From Hyphomicrobiaceae bacterium (GTDB lineage: Bacteria; Pseudomonadota; Alphaproteobacteria; Rhizobiales; Hyphomicrobiaceae), in the NCBI GenBank assembly GCA_030655135.1, contig JAURWC010000084.1:423002-487001 (forward strand): a DNA stretch of 64,000 nucleotides, written 5' to 3'. Positions 10,212 through 18,948 of this stretch are shown here, piece after piece. The notes under the pieces are model-generated. The model saw only the letters and a program-made list of their open reading frames with translations. It did no database searches and was not told where the DNA came from. Position numbers and translations under genes: made by a program. Every line of letters starts with the position of its first letter. The stretch's first letter is position 1.

Positions 10212-10634
10212 CCAGAGAAAACCCGCGCATTTGTTAGAAGTGAAACGGAAAATGCTCCGCTTTTCCGTCGTGCCCCGGCACGGCTACCCGGCGTCAATTG
10301 GATGAACGGAATCTGAATGGAGCATTCAGACTGGGTTCAACACCCCGCATCTAAATTGCAATCTACCCTGATATCCAACTTCCCCGGCGTGATCCAAGGG
10401 GGCCGAGCGCGCAGGGTCGCACGGCCCCCAATTTTTTTGGGCGCCAACCAGCGTACATTATCAAGCTATTGATCTTGCCGTAATTTTTACGCGCCGTTCA
10501 AGCCTGACAGCCGTTCGGCTGGTGCTTCCTGCTTGAATGGAACCTGTCGAGCCGATAGGCATTGCTCTGACATCGCCCCTAGGGCTACGATCTCAGCTCA
10601 CCCCAAGACGACCGAAAATGAACGGAGACCTATC
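10212..10634. other. Divergent intergenic region between the exporter operon and sodB
   Basis: This 423-bp gap holds no convincing protein gene. It contains an orphan plus-strand terminator (10398-10438), a nested inverted repeat at 10497-10537, and a possible sodB promoter (TTGCTC at 10562, 18 nt, TACGAT at 10586). Confidence 0.6.
10398..10438 (+). terminator. Orphan intrinsic terminator, no gene assigned upstream
   Basis: GGGGGCCG (10398-10405) pairs perfectly with CGGCCCCC (10422-10429), followed by AA and seven T residues. It can only act on plus-strand transcription, yet the gene to the left is divergent (minus strand). It may end an unannotated small RNA starting within 10212-10390. 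Confidence 0.65.
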
Positions 10635-11234
10635 GTGACGTTCAAGTTGCCCGAGCTTCCGTATGCTTATGACGCTCTCGCCCCGCACATGTCGGCCGAG
10701 ACGCTGCAGTTTCACCACGACAAGCACCATCAGGCTTACGTGGATCAGGGGAACAAGCTCGCCGGCCCCGGTACGAAATACGAGGGCAAAAGCATTGAGG
10801 ACATTTGCAAGGAAGCCTTTGCCGCCAAGGACCAGCCTGTCATCAACAACGTTGGCCAGCACTATAATCACCTTCATTTCTGGCAGTGGATGAAGAAAGA
10901 CGGCGGCGGCAAAAAAGTCCCCGGCAAGCTTGAAAAGCTGATCGAAGAGATCGGCGGTTACGACAAAGTCCGCAACGACTTTATTGAGGCCGGCAAGGGT
11001 CAGTTTGGCTCAGGTTGGGCCTGGCTCGCGCTCAAAGGCGGCAAGCTTGAAGTCATGAAGACGCCGAACGGCGAAAATCCCCTGATGCACGGCGCTCAGC
11101 CTCTCCTGGGCTGCGATGTTTGGGAACACAGCTATTACATCGACTATCGCAACGCGCGGCCGAAGTATCTGGAAACCTGGTTCGACAACCTCGTAAACTG
11201 GGAACATGTCGAAGAACTGCTCGGCAAAGCCTGA
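10635..11234 (+). CDS. sodB: Superoxide dismutase, Fe/Mn family (probably Fe)
   Basis: A 199-residue superoxide dismutase that converts superoxide to oxygen and hydrogen peroxide in the cytoplasm. Metal-ligand regions are QFHHDKHHQAYV near residue 28, the NNxxQHYNHLHFW helix near 78, and the signature DVWEHSYYIDY near 165. The start is taken as GTG 10635, because GGAGA lies 6 nt upstream and the protein then begins with the usual TFKLPELPYAYDAL. An upstream in-frame ATG would add 34 unrelated residues. The gene stands alone and ends at a strong terminator shared with convergent panC. Confidence 0.93.
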   Translation: MTFKLPELPYAYDALAPHMSAETLQFHHDKHHQAYVDQGNKLAGPGTKYEGKSIEDICKEAFAAKDQPVINNVGQHYNHLHFWQWMKKDGGGKKVPGKLEKLIEEIGGYDKVRNDFIEAGKGQFGSGWAWLALKGGKLEVMKTPNGENPLMHGAQPLLGCDVWEHSYYIDYRNARPKYLETWFDNLVNWEHVEELLGKA

Positions 11235-11244
11235 GCAAACACGT

Positions 11245-11272
11245 AAAGGGTCAGACCTCGGTCTGACCCTTT
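11245..11272. terminator. Bidirectional terminator between sodB and panC
   Basis: Perfect 12-bp stem, AAAGGGTCAGAC with GTCTGACCCTTT around a CTCG loop, followed by T residues on the plus strand and A-rich sequence on the other side. It overlaps the end of neither product but abuts the panC stop. Confidence 0.85.
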
Positions 11273-11273
11273 T

Positions 11274-12137
11274 TCATTTGCGCTTTACACCAACGGCGGC
11301 GTTGTCGATCAACCGCGTTTTCCCCAGCCAAGCCGCTACGAGCACGCGCCCCTGCCGTTCCGGCCTCCAAGCCCCCAGCGTCTCCGCATCGCGCACGGCG
11401 ACGTAATCGACCTTGGCGAAACCGCGCTTCAAGATGGCCTCAGCCGCAACCTTTTCCAGCGTCGGGACCGCCTCGGGATCAGACGCCGTCGTCGCAATGC
11501 CGAGGATCGTCTGGTGCAGCACGGGGGCGATCGCCCGCTCATCGGCCGAGAGATACTGATTGCGCGACGACAGCGCCAGGCCATCAGCCTCCCGCGCGGT
11601 TCCCACACTTAAGATCGACAACGGCAGGTTCAGGTCGCGCACCATCTGCCGGACCACGCAAAGCTGCTGATAATCCTTCTCGCCGAACGTCGCGAAGTCG
11701 GGTGTGGCCGCCGAAAAAAGCTTGCAGCAGACCGTCGCCACGCCACCGAAGAAGTGCGGCCGGAAATCCGTCTCCAGGCCCTCGGCTGCACCGGAAACCT
11801 CAATGCGCGTGGCAAACCCATCTGGGTACATTTCGGCCGCCTCCGGTGCCCAGACCAGATCAGCCCCCACACCCTTCAGCTTGGTGAGGTCACCGTCGAT
11901 GTCCCGCGGATAGCGCCCGAAATCCTCGTGCGGTGCAAACTGCTTGGGGTTGACGAAAATCGACACCACCACCCGGCCGGCCTTGGCCTTGCCGGCCCGA
12001 ACGAGATCCAGATGCCCCGCGTGTAGCGCCCCCATCGTCGGCACCAGCGCGACGCGCTCCCCCGCCGCCCGCCACCCCGCTATCCGCGCGCGCAAATCGG
12101 CAATCGCCCGCACCACTTCGATCGGCATCACGGCCAC
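11274..12137 (-). CDS. panC: Pantoate--beta-alanine ligase
   Basis: A 287-residue pantothenate synthetase that joins pantoate and beta-alanine with ATP, the last step of vitamin B5 synthesis. It has the HIGH-type nucleotide motif in PTMGALHAGHLDLV (about residues 33-46), the IFVNPKQF segment, and the KMSKS-like SSRNQYL near residue 190. The start is taken as GTG 12137, since AGGAGA lies 5 nt upstream on the minus strand; ATG 12128 is 14 nt from it. It is divergent from putA and convergent with sodB. panB is not adjacent. Confidence 0.93.
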   Translation of the reverse strand: MAVMPIEVVRAIADLRARIAGWRAAGERVALVPTMGALHAGHLDLVRAGKAKAGRVVVSIFVNPKQFAPHEDFGRYPRDIDGDLTKLKGVGADLVWAPEAAEMYPDGFATRIEVSGAAEGLETDFRPHFFGGVATVCCKLFSAATPDFATFGEKDYQQLCVVRQMVRDLNLPLSILSVGTAREADGLALSSRNQYLSADERAIAPVLHQTILGIATTASDPEAVPTLEKVAAEAILKRGFAKVDYVAVRDAETLGAWRPERQGRVLVAAWLGKTRLIDNAAVGVKRK

Positions 12138-12195
12138 AGCGTTCTCCTATACTCTTGTGCCATGCTCATACGATGCGGATATCTCCCGTCAAGCC

Positions 12196-12223
12196 GCCCG
12201 AACACAAGGAACGCCGTTCGGGC
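12196..12223. promoter_or_regulatory. Inverted repeat in the panC-putA divergent region
   Basis: GCCCGAAC, 12 nt, GTTCGGGC: a perfect 8-bp dyad about 46 bp upstream of the putA start. It could be an operator for a putA regulator or an RNA hairpin; nothing decides between them. Confidence 0.35.
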
Positions 12224-12268
12224 ATCTGGTAGGATGACGAGCTTTTCCGAATCACGCTCGAGGATCGA

Positions 12269-15200
12269 ATGGTGGCGCTGAGCAGACCCGGTCGACCTGA
12301 CCCGTATATCTCGGGCCAGAGCCCGCACAATTCGCGCGAGGAAATCGCCAAACACCATCTAATAGACGAAACCCGTCTGGTCGGCGGCCTGATCGAGCGC
12401 GCCGTTTATACAGAAGACGAACGCCGCCGCACGGCCGAACTGGCACGCCGCCTCGTGCATGCCGCTCGAGTCAACGAAGGCAAGCATTCCGGCGTCGACG
12501 CCTTTATGCACGAGTATGGTCTGTCGAGCGAAGAAGGCGTCATCCTGATGTGCATCGCCGAGGCGCTGCTGCGCATTCCCGATGCCGACACCGCAGACAC
12601 GTTCATCGCGGAAAAAATCGCGCACGGCCAGTGGGAGCGTCATCTCGGCCATTCCGACAGCCTGTTCGTCAACGCCTCGACCTGGGGCCTGATGCTGACC
12701 GGCCGCGTAGTAAAACTGCGCGACACGCGCGAAACCAACCCGATAGCAGCGCTGAAACGCCTCGTCGCCCGCTCTGGCGAGCCGGTGATCCGGCAAGCGA
12801 TCCGCCAGGCCGTCAAGCTGCTGGGCGATCAGTTCGTGCTTGGCCGCACAATCTCCGCCGCTATCGCCCGGGCGAAGCCGTTCGAGGCCCGCGGCTACCG
12901 CATTTCCTACGACATGCTCGGCGAGGCTGCTCAATCGGAAGCCGACGCCCAGCGCTACTACGATCGCTACCTCACTGCGATCGAGGCCGTAGGGTCCGCC
13001 GCCGGTCCTATGTCGGCAACGCACCACGACGCCCTGTTGAACCGGCCCAGCATTTCCATCAAGCTCTCGGCTCTGCACCCGCGCTACCTGCCGGGCAAGG
13101 AAGAACGTCTGTCGCGCGAACTGTCGCCGCGCTTGCTGACGCTGCTCCAGGCAGCAGAGCGCAATGGGCTTGCCATCACCATCGATGCGGAGGAGCAGGA
13201 CCGGCTGGAGCCGTCGCTGCACGTCTTCGGCGAAACGTTCACGCACCCCTCGCTGACGCATTGGCACGGCATGGGCATCGCAGTGCAGGCTTATGGCAAG
13301 CGGGCAATCCCGGTTCTGCGCTGGCTCCGCCGCCTGTCGGAGCGGACGGGCCGCCGCATCCCTGTCCGTCTCGTCAAAGGCGCCTATTGGGACAGCGAGA
13401 TCAAGTGGGCCCAGGAGAACGGGCTGCAAGATTACCCGGTGCTGACACGGAAGCTCTACACCGACGTGTCGTACCTGGCCGCCATGCGCTTCGTGCTGAG
13501 CGACCCGAAAGCGTTCTACCCGCAGTTTGCCACGCACAATGCCCACACAGTGGCCGCTGCCTACGTCTCCGCTGGCTCAGCGGCCTTCGAGTTCCAGCGC
13601 CTCCACGGCATGGGCGAAGCGCTTTATGACGAAGTGCTGGGCGAAGGCAAACTCGCCCGCCCCTGCCGCATCTATGCACCCGTTGGCGATCACGAAGACC
13701 TGCTCGGCTACCTCGTCCGCCGGCTCCTGGAAAACGGTGCCAACACCTCGTTCGTCAATCGACTGGCCGACGAAGAAGCCCCGATCGTCCAGATCATTCG
13801 CGACCCCGTTGAGGCCGCCGAAGCCGAACGCGAAGACGTCTCGGCCATCAAGCTGCTGCCGCGTCCGCGCGACATCTATTGGCCCGATCGCAAGAACAGT
13901 TCTGGTCTCGCCCTCACCGAACCGTCCGTGCGCGAGCCGCTCGTTGCCGAAATGGTGGCTGCACTGCGCCCATCGTTTGCCACCGGCCCCATCGTCAATG
14001 GCGAGGTCACTAGCGGCGGCCCGGCAGCGACGCTAGTCATCTGCCCGCACGACACACGCGAGCGCATTGGCACTGTTCGTGTCGCAACCCCCGCCCACGT
14101 CGACGCAGCCGTCGCCATCGCCTCGTCCGCAGCCTACAGCTGGGACAAGCTCGGCGGCCCAGCCCGCGCCCGCATCCTGGAACACGCTGCCGATCTGTTC
14201 GAGCGCGACCGTAGCCGCCTGATGGCGGTGATCGTGCGCGAGGCCGGCAAGACGCTTCCCAACGCACTCGGCGAAGTGCGCGAGTCCGTGGACTTTCTGC
14301 GGTATTACGCCTTCGAAGCCCGACGGCTGTTCAATGAGCCGGTCAGCCTGCGCAGCCCAACCGGCGAAACCAACCTGCTGACGCTGCGCGGCCGCGGACC
14401 GTTCGCCTGCATCTCGCCCTTCAACTTCCCACTCGCAATCTTCGTAGGCCAAGTCGCTGCGGCTCTCGCTGCAGGCAACACGGTCATTGCAAAGCCGGCC
14501 GAGCAGACACCCGTCACGGCATTTCTCGCCGCGCAGCTGCTGCATGAAGCCGGCGTGCCTCCCGGCGCCTTGCATCTGCTGCCGGGTGGCGCGGCCGTGG
14601 GCACGGCGATGGTCAAAGATCCGCGCGTCCGGGGGGTCGCATTCACCGGCTCAAACGAAACAGCGTGGTCGATCCACAAGACATTAGCGTATCGCCACAA
14701 CGATATTGTGCCCTTCATCGCGGAAACCGGCGGCCTCAACGCCATGATCGCCGACAGCAGCGCCCTGCCGGAACAGGTGGTCCGCGATGCGGTTCGCTCA
14801 GCCTTCGACAGCGCAGGCCAGCGCTGCTCCGCTGCGCGTGTTCTCTTCATTCAGAACGAGATTGCCGATCACACCCTGCGCATGCTCGCAGGCGCTGTTG
14901 ATGCGCTCGATGTTGGCGATCCCTTCGACTACGCCAACGACATTGGCCCCGTCATCGATGAAGCGGCACAAGATCATCTGGAGGCACACAAGCTGCGCAT
15001 GCAGCGTGAAGCCCGCGAATTGGTCGACGTCCGTCTGCCGGACGACTGCCGCGCCGGCACCTACGTGACGCCTGCCGTCTACGAGATCGAGCGTATGAGT
15101 ATTCTCGAGCGGGAGGTCTTCGGACCAATCCTGCACGTCGTCCGCTTCTCGTCGGGCCACATCGATCACGTTGTAGACGCCATCAATGCCAGCGGCTTCG

Positions 15201-15478
15201 GCCTGACGCTCGGCCTCCACAGCCGCATCGAGTCTGTTGCCGATTACGTGGCTGAGCACGCCAGATGCGGCAATCTCTACGTCAATCGCAATCAGATTGG
15301 TGCCGTTCCCGGCGTCCAACCCTTCGGCGGCGATGGTCTGTCGGGCACGGGCCCGAAAGCCGGTGGACCAAACTATCTCGCCCGGTTTGCAACCGAGCGA
15401 GTTCGCACCACAGACATCACGGCGACGGGAGGAAACCTGCAGCTGCTGAGTAATGGTGCTACCCTAGGCAAACAATAA
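12269..15478 (+). CDS. putA: Bifunctional proline dehydrogenase / glutamate semialdehyde dehydrogenase PutA
   Basis: A 1069-residue enzyme that oxidises proline to glutamate in two channelled steps at the inner face of the membrane. The FAD-dependent proline dehydrogenase barrel lies at about residues 170-470 (RIPVRLVKGAYWD motif). The NAD-dependent aldehyde dehydrogenase follows from about 560, with AFTGSNETAW, the general base Glu in IAETGG near residue 819, and the catalytic Cys853 in AGQRCSAARV. There is no N-terminal ribbon-helix-helix DNA-binding domain, so this is a catalytic-only PutA that does not regulate its own gene. The length fits the short PutA class. GAGG upstream supports ATG 12269. 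It stands alone, divergent from panC. Confidence 0.95.
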   Translation: MVALSRPGRPDPYISGQSPHNSREEIAKHHLIDETRLVGGLIERAVYTEDERRRTAELARRLVHAARVNEGKHSGVDAFMHEYGLSSEEGVILMCIAEALLRIPDADTADTFIAEKIAHGQWERHLGHSDSLFVNASTWGLMLTGRVVKLRDTRETNPIAALKRLVARSGEPVIRQAIRQAVKLLGDQFVLGRTISAAIARAKPFEARGYRISYDMLGEAAQSEADAQRYYDRYLTAIEAVGSAAGPMSATHHDALLNRPSISIKLSALHPRYLPGKEERLSRELSPRLLTLLQAAERNGLAITIDAEEQDRLEPSLHVFGETFTHPSLTHWHGMGIAVQAYGKRAIPVLRWLRRLSERTGRRIPVRLVKGAYWDSEIKWAQENGLQDYPVLTRKLYTDVSYLAAMRFVLSDPKAFYPQFATHNAHTVAAAYVSAGSAAFEFQRLHGMGEALYDEVLGEGKLARPCRIYAPVGDHEDLLGYLVRRLLENGANTSFVNRLADEEAPIVQIIRDPVEAAEAEREDVSAIKLLPRPRDIYWPDRKNSSGLALTEPSVREPLVAEMVAALRPSFATGPIVNGEVTSGGPAATLVICPHDTRERIGTVRVATPAHVDAAVAIASSAAYSWDKLGGPARARILEHAADLFERDRSRLMAVIVREAGKTLPNALGEVRESVDFLRYYAFEARRLFNEPVSLRSPTGETNLLTLRGRGPFACISPFNFPLAIFVGQVAAALAAGNTVIAKPAEQTPVTAFLAAQLLHEAGVPPGALHLLPGGAAVGTAMVKDPRVRGVAFTGSNETAWSIHKTLAYRHNDIVPFIAETGGLNAMIADSSALPEQVVRDAVRSAFDSAGQRCSAARVLFIQNEIADHTLRMLAGAVDALDVGDPFDYANDIGPVIDEAAQDHLEAHKLRMQREARELVDVRLPDDCRAGTYVTPAVYEIERMSILEREVFGPILHVVRFSSGHIDHVVDAINASGFGLTLGLHSRIESVADYVAEHARCGNLYVNRNQIGAVPGVQPFGGDGLSGTGPKAGGPNYLARFATERVRTTDITATGGNLQLLSNGATLGKQ

Positions 15479-15637
15479 ACCGTCGCCCGCTCGAGACTGG
15501 CAATAAAATGTCTTTCCCAGTAAGCACTTGGCGTGTGACGAAAAACTGACTATCAGAGGTGGCAAATCCGTTTTTCGGAACGGGACGTATCGGTGTTGGT
15601 CAAGCGCTTGGGGCGCGATTGGATTCCGGATACTGGC

Positions 15638-16366
15638 ATGCAGAACAATCGCAGCGTTCCAGCGCCAGCCAACCGCGCGGCGCCGGAAGACCTCGAAGTC
15701 TCTGAATTCCTAGCCAAGGTCAAAGAGCTCGCCGTCAAGCCGAGTGACGAGCGCGGCCGCCTTGTCTTCGCGATGGACGCCACGATGAGCCGCCAGCCCA
15801 CCTGGGACATGGCGATGAGCCTGCAAGGCGAGATGTTCAAGGCCATCAAGTCGACCGGTGGCCTCGACGTCCAACTCGTCTACTTCCGCGGCATCGACGA
15901 ATGCAGGTCGTCTAAATGGGTCTCCGACCCCGAGTCGCTCGCCAAGCTCATGACGAGCGTCAAATGTCATGGCGGCTATACCCAGATCCGCAAGATTCTG
16001 ACCCACGCCACCAAGGCGGCCGGTGCAAAACGCATCAACGCTGTCGTCTACGTGGGTGACAGCATGGAAGAAGAGATCGACGAACTCTGCATGCGCGCCG
16101 GCGAACTGGCCTTGCTTGGCGTGCCGGTATTCATCTTCCAGGAGGGGCATGACGCCCGCGCCGCACGCGCATTCCGCGAAATCGCGCGGCTCACCAACGG
16201 CGCTACATTGCGTTTCGACAGCGGCGCCGCCAGCGAGTTGCGCCAACTGCTGGCGGCGGTAGCTGCTTATGCGGCAGGTGGACACAAGGCCCTGCGCCAA
16301 TTGGGCCGCACCAGCCGTGGGGATGGCGCACGCCGCCTGCTCGCACAAATGAAGCCGACGGGCTAA
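15638..16366 (+). CDS. VWA domain protein
   Basis: A 242-residue von Willebrand factor A-like protein. The metal-ion-dependent adhesion site is present as DATMS in the RLVFAMDATMSRQP segment at about residues 40-55. A beta strand with VVYVGDSMEEEIDEL near 140 and VFIFQEGHD near 170 completes the fold. There is no signal peptide or membrane helix, so it should be cytoplasmic. ATG 15638 is preferred, but an in-frame GTG at 15593 would add 15 residues; neither has a strong ribosome binding site. It is followed after 10 nt by a membrane J-domain protein on the same strand, so both probably act together. Role unknown. Confidence 0.78.
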   Translation: MQNNRSVPAPANRAAPEDLEVSEFLAKVKELAVKPSDERGRLVFAMDATMSRQPTWDMAMSLQGEMFKAIKSTGGLDVQLVYFRGIDECRSSKWVSDPESLAKLMTSVKCHGGYTQIRKILTHATKAAGAKRINAVVYVGDSMEEEIDELCMRAGELALLGVPVFIFQEGHDARAARAFREIARLTNGATLRFDSGAASELRQLLAAVAAYAAGGHKALRQLGRTSRGDGARRLLAQMKPTG

Positions 16367-16376
16367 ACTCGCGTCA

Positions 16377-17063
16377 ATGGGCATCACCTTTCTTCTTCTC
16401 GCGGCGCTTATCGCGTTGCTGGCCATCTTGCGCGGCTACATCCGGATGAACCCGGTCATCCTGGCTCGCGCGATCAAGACAGGCACCGGCATCGCCGCCT
16501 TGGCGGCCGCTGCCTATTTGCTCAGCCGCAGCGCAATCGTGCTGGCAGCTCCGCTCGGCCTGTTCGGCGCATGGCTGCTGTGGGGGCCCGGCCGCCTTGG
16601 GTCTGGATCAGCGGCCCCAGGCAACACCTCGAAAATCACCACCGACCATCTCGAGGTGCAGCTCGACCACGACACCGGCTACGTCACCGGCCGAGTGTTG
16701 AAGGGCATGTTCGCCAGCCGCCATATCGAAAACCTGCAGCCGGCCGAACTCGCGCTGCTCTGGCAGGACTGCCGCTTCACGGATCACAAGTCAGCGCAGA
16801 TCCTCGAGGCATATCTCGACCGCGTTCATCCCAGCTGGCAGGCAGACATGGCCCGCGGCGAAGCAGAAATGGCAACAGGTCCGGACGGCACGATGTCGGA
16901 GCGCGAGGCGCTGGAAATCCTCGGCCTGCAAAAGGGCGCCAGCGAAGACGAAGTGCGCAAGGCACATCGGGATCTGATGATGCGGCTTCACCCCGATCGC
17001 GGTGGTTCCACCTACTTGTCGTCGAAGGTCAACGAAGCCAAAGCCGTTCTACTCGGCGAATGA
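16377..17063 (+). CDS. Membrane-anchored J-domain protein
   Basis: A 228-residue protein with hydrophobic segments at about residues 2-20 and 36-66, a middle domain (about 85-160) of unknown fold, and a C-terminal J-domain (about 168-228). The HPD triad is intact (RLHPDRGGS near residue 206). The domain would stimulate a DnaK ATPase at the cytoplasmic face of the membrane; its C-terminal placement resembles Tim14/Pam18-like proteins of alphaproteobacteria. It is only 10 nt downstream of the VWA gene, suggesting a client or assembly partnership. Client proteins are unknown. Confidence 0.82.
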   Translation: MGITFLLLAALIALLAILRGYIRMNPVILARAIKTGTGIAALAAAAYLLSRSAIVLAAPLGLFGAWLLWGPGRLGSGSAAPGNTSKITTDHLEVQLDHDTGYVTGRVLKGMFASRHIENLQPAELALLWQDCRFTDHKSAQILEAYLDRVHPSWQADMARGEAEMATGPDGTMSEREALEILGLQKGASEDEVRKAHRDLMMRLHPDRGGSTYLSSKVNEAKAVLLGE

Positions 17064-17075
17064 TGAGAAGAGGCG

Positions 17076-17591
17076 TCACGGAATGGCCGCCGGCGGCGTC
17101 GTCCCGTCCAAGTTGGCCACCCGCCGCACGGTGAACGCGCCGCCGTTGCCCTTGTCATCCTTGTCCATCAGGCCGCCGATCGGCCCCAGAACCGCGGCTT
17201 TCGACTGCCGCGGCGCAATCTCGACTTTCACGGTTTCACCGGGCCGCACTTCCAGCGGCAGCGAGTACTGGCCGGGGTAGGACCACGACTCCACGCTGAG
17301 CGCCACAGGGCCTGGCACCACGTCGACGACAGCCGTTGCACCCGCGGCGACATCCGCCACCTTGGTGCCGTTCACCTTTGCCGTTGCCGGCGTCGTGGCG
17401 TGCAGTGTTTCGTTGGTGCGTTCCAGAACGATGCGCGCCTTGCCTGGCGCCAGCGCCGATGTCGCCATCGCGCTCTGCTCAACTGTGGCGCACCCGGCCG
17501 AGGCTGCCGCGCATAAAGCGCAGCTCAAGACGATTCCGGCCCTGCGGCCGAGACCGGCAGTTCCCTGCCATCGCAAACCCAACCCCATCAA
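17076..17591 (-). CDS. Lipoprotein, DUF2846-like
   Basis: A 171-residue secreted protein. The N-terminus has a positively charged start, a hydrophobic stretch and the lipobox ASAGC, giving an acylated Cys at about residue 34. The mature part (ARIVLERTNET...VKVEIAPRQ) is beta-rich and resembles the DUF2846 domain of small envelope proteins. It ends 13 nt from the convergent J-domain gene. ATG at the second codon is an alternative start. Its function is unknown; location in the inner leaflet of the outer membrane is an inference from the residue after Cys (Ala, not Asp). Confidence 0.7.
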   Translation of the reverse strand: MMGLGLRWQGTAGLGRRAGIVLSCALCAAASAGCATVEQSAMATSALAPGKARIVLERTNETLHATTPATAKVNGTKVADVAAGATAVVDVVPGPVALSVESWSYPGQYSLPLEVRPGETVKVEIAPRQSKAAVLGPIGGLMDKDDKGNGGAFTVRRVANLDGTTPPAAIP

Positions 17592-17685
17592 ATCCCCCGC
17601 GAATCATTTGATGAGTTCACTTTACGCAGCACAATGGCCAAACCTGAGTCAGGCGCGTCTCAATCCCCGATACACACTGCCGCAG

Positions 17686-18948
17686 CTACTTCGATTTCAG
17701 CAGCGGCGCCACGAAAAACCCGTCGGTTCCATTCTGATGTGGCGTCAGGGTCACGGGGCCGGCGGACGCGAGCAGGCCCTCCATAGTGACCGGCAACTTT
17801 GAATATTGCGGATGCGCGGTGATAAACGCATCGATCTGGTCCTGGTTCTCCTCAGGCAGCACCGAGCATGTGACGTACACCAGCCGGCCGCCCGGCTTGA
17901 CGAGCCGCGCTGCCAGTTCAAGCACGGCACGCTGCTCGTCCTGCCGCTGCGCCAGGTTCTGCGGCTTCAGCCGCCATTTCGCATCGGGCTTGCGGCGCCA
18001 CGTGCCCGAACCGGTGCACGGCGCATCGACCAGCACGAGATCGAAGCGCGCGCCCTCTCTCCTGAGCCCCGCTTCGTCCCCGGCCGTCATCGTTTGCACG
18101 TTGCGTACACCGGCCCGCTTCAGCCGTTCGAAGATCGGCCGCAACTGCGACTTGTCGCGGTCGTAGGCATTGATCTGCCCGGTGTTCTGCATCGCAGCCG
18201 CCATCGCCAGCGTCTTGCCGCCCGAGCCTGCGCACAAATCCAAAACCTGCTGGCGCGGACCGGCCGCCGCAATCGCCGCCGCGATCTGGCTGCCCTCGTC
18301 CTGCACCTCGAACCAGCCCTTGCCGTGTGCCGCTTCCGCCTCGACGTGCGGTGCCTTGCCTGCCCCTTCCGGCGCGGCGATGCGCACACCCAACGGCGAG
18401 ATCGGCGTTGCAACGGCGCCGAAGTGCGCCAACGCCTTTAGTACCTTCTCGCGATCGGCCTTCAGCGAGTTCACGCGCAGATCAACCGGCGCCCGCATCG
18501 CCAATGCCGCGCCCTCAGCGGAAGCGCTGGCACCAAACGCACGATCAAACGAAGCTTGCAGCCACTCGGGGTAGTCGCCGCAAATATGTGCGGGCGTATC
18601 TGCCGCCAGCTCACGAGACAACCCGGCTTGCTCATCCGCACTAAGCGGCGCTAGCGCATGCTCGCTACCGTCGGCCAGCGCACCTACTGCCTCGCCCGTG
18701 ATCCCGTAAGCGCGCGACGCCGCTGCCAGGACGAGCGCTCGCGAGGCTTCACTCTGCATCTTGGCCGCTAGCGACTGCTTGCGACGCAGCACATCATAGA
18801 CAAGCGTACCAATCGCCGCGCGATCGCCGGAGCCCGCAAACCGATGGCTCTTGCCCCAGTCCGCCAGCGCCAGCTGCGCCGTGCGGTGATGTGCTGCCAT
18901 GTCGTCGAGAATCTCAACGGCCGCCGCCAGGCGTGCACCGGTTTTCAT
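17686..18948 (-). CDS. RsmB/NOP-family RNA cytosine-C5 methyltransferase
   Basis: A 420-residue SAM-dependent methyltransferase that modifies cytosine C5, usually in 16S rRNA. The SAM-binding motif LDLCAGSGGKTLA lies near residue 220. Motif IV VDAPCTGSGTWRR near 295 and motif VI VYVTCSVLPEENQ near 355 supply the two catalytic cysteines of the RsmB/RsmF/NOP class. The start was set at ATG 18948, which overlaps the stop of the upstream MAPEG gene (ATGA); the longer upstream frame is discarded. It is the last gene of the guaB-MAPEG-MAPEG operon. The exact RNA target cannot be read from the sequence. Confidence 0.9.
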   Translation of the reverse strand: MKTGARLAAAVEILDDMAAHHRTAQLALADWGKSHRFAGSGDRAAIGTLVYDVLRRKQSLAAKMQSEASRALVLAAASRAYGITGEAVGALADGSEHALAPLSADEQAGLSRELAADTPAHICGDYPEWLQASFDRAFGASASAEGAALAMRAPVDLRVNSLKADREKVLKALAHFGAVATPISPLGVRIAAPEGAGKAPHVEAEAAHGKGWFEVQDEGSQIAAAIAAAGPRQQVLDLCAGSGGKTLAMAAAMQNTGQINAYDRDKSQLRPIFERLKRAGVRNVQTMTAGDEAGLRREGARFDLVLVDAPCTGSGTWRRKPDAKWRLKPQNLAQRQDEQRAVLELAARLVKPGGRLVYVTCSVLPEENQDQIDAFITAHPQYSKLPVTMEGLLASAGPVTLTPHQNGTDGFFVAPLLKSK

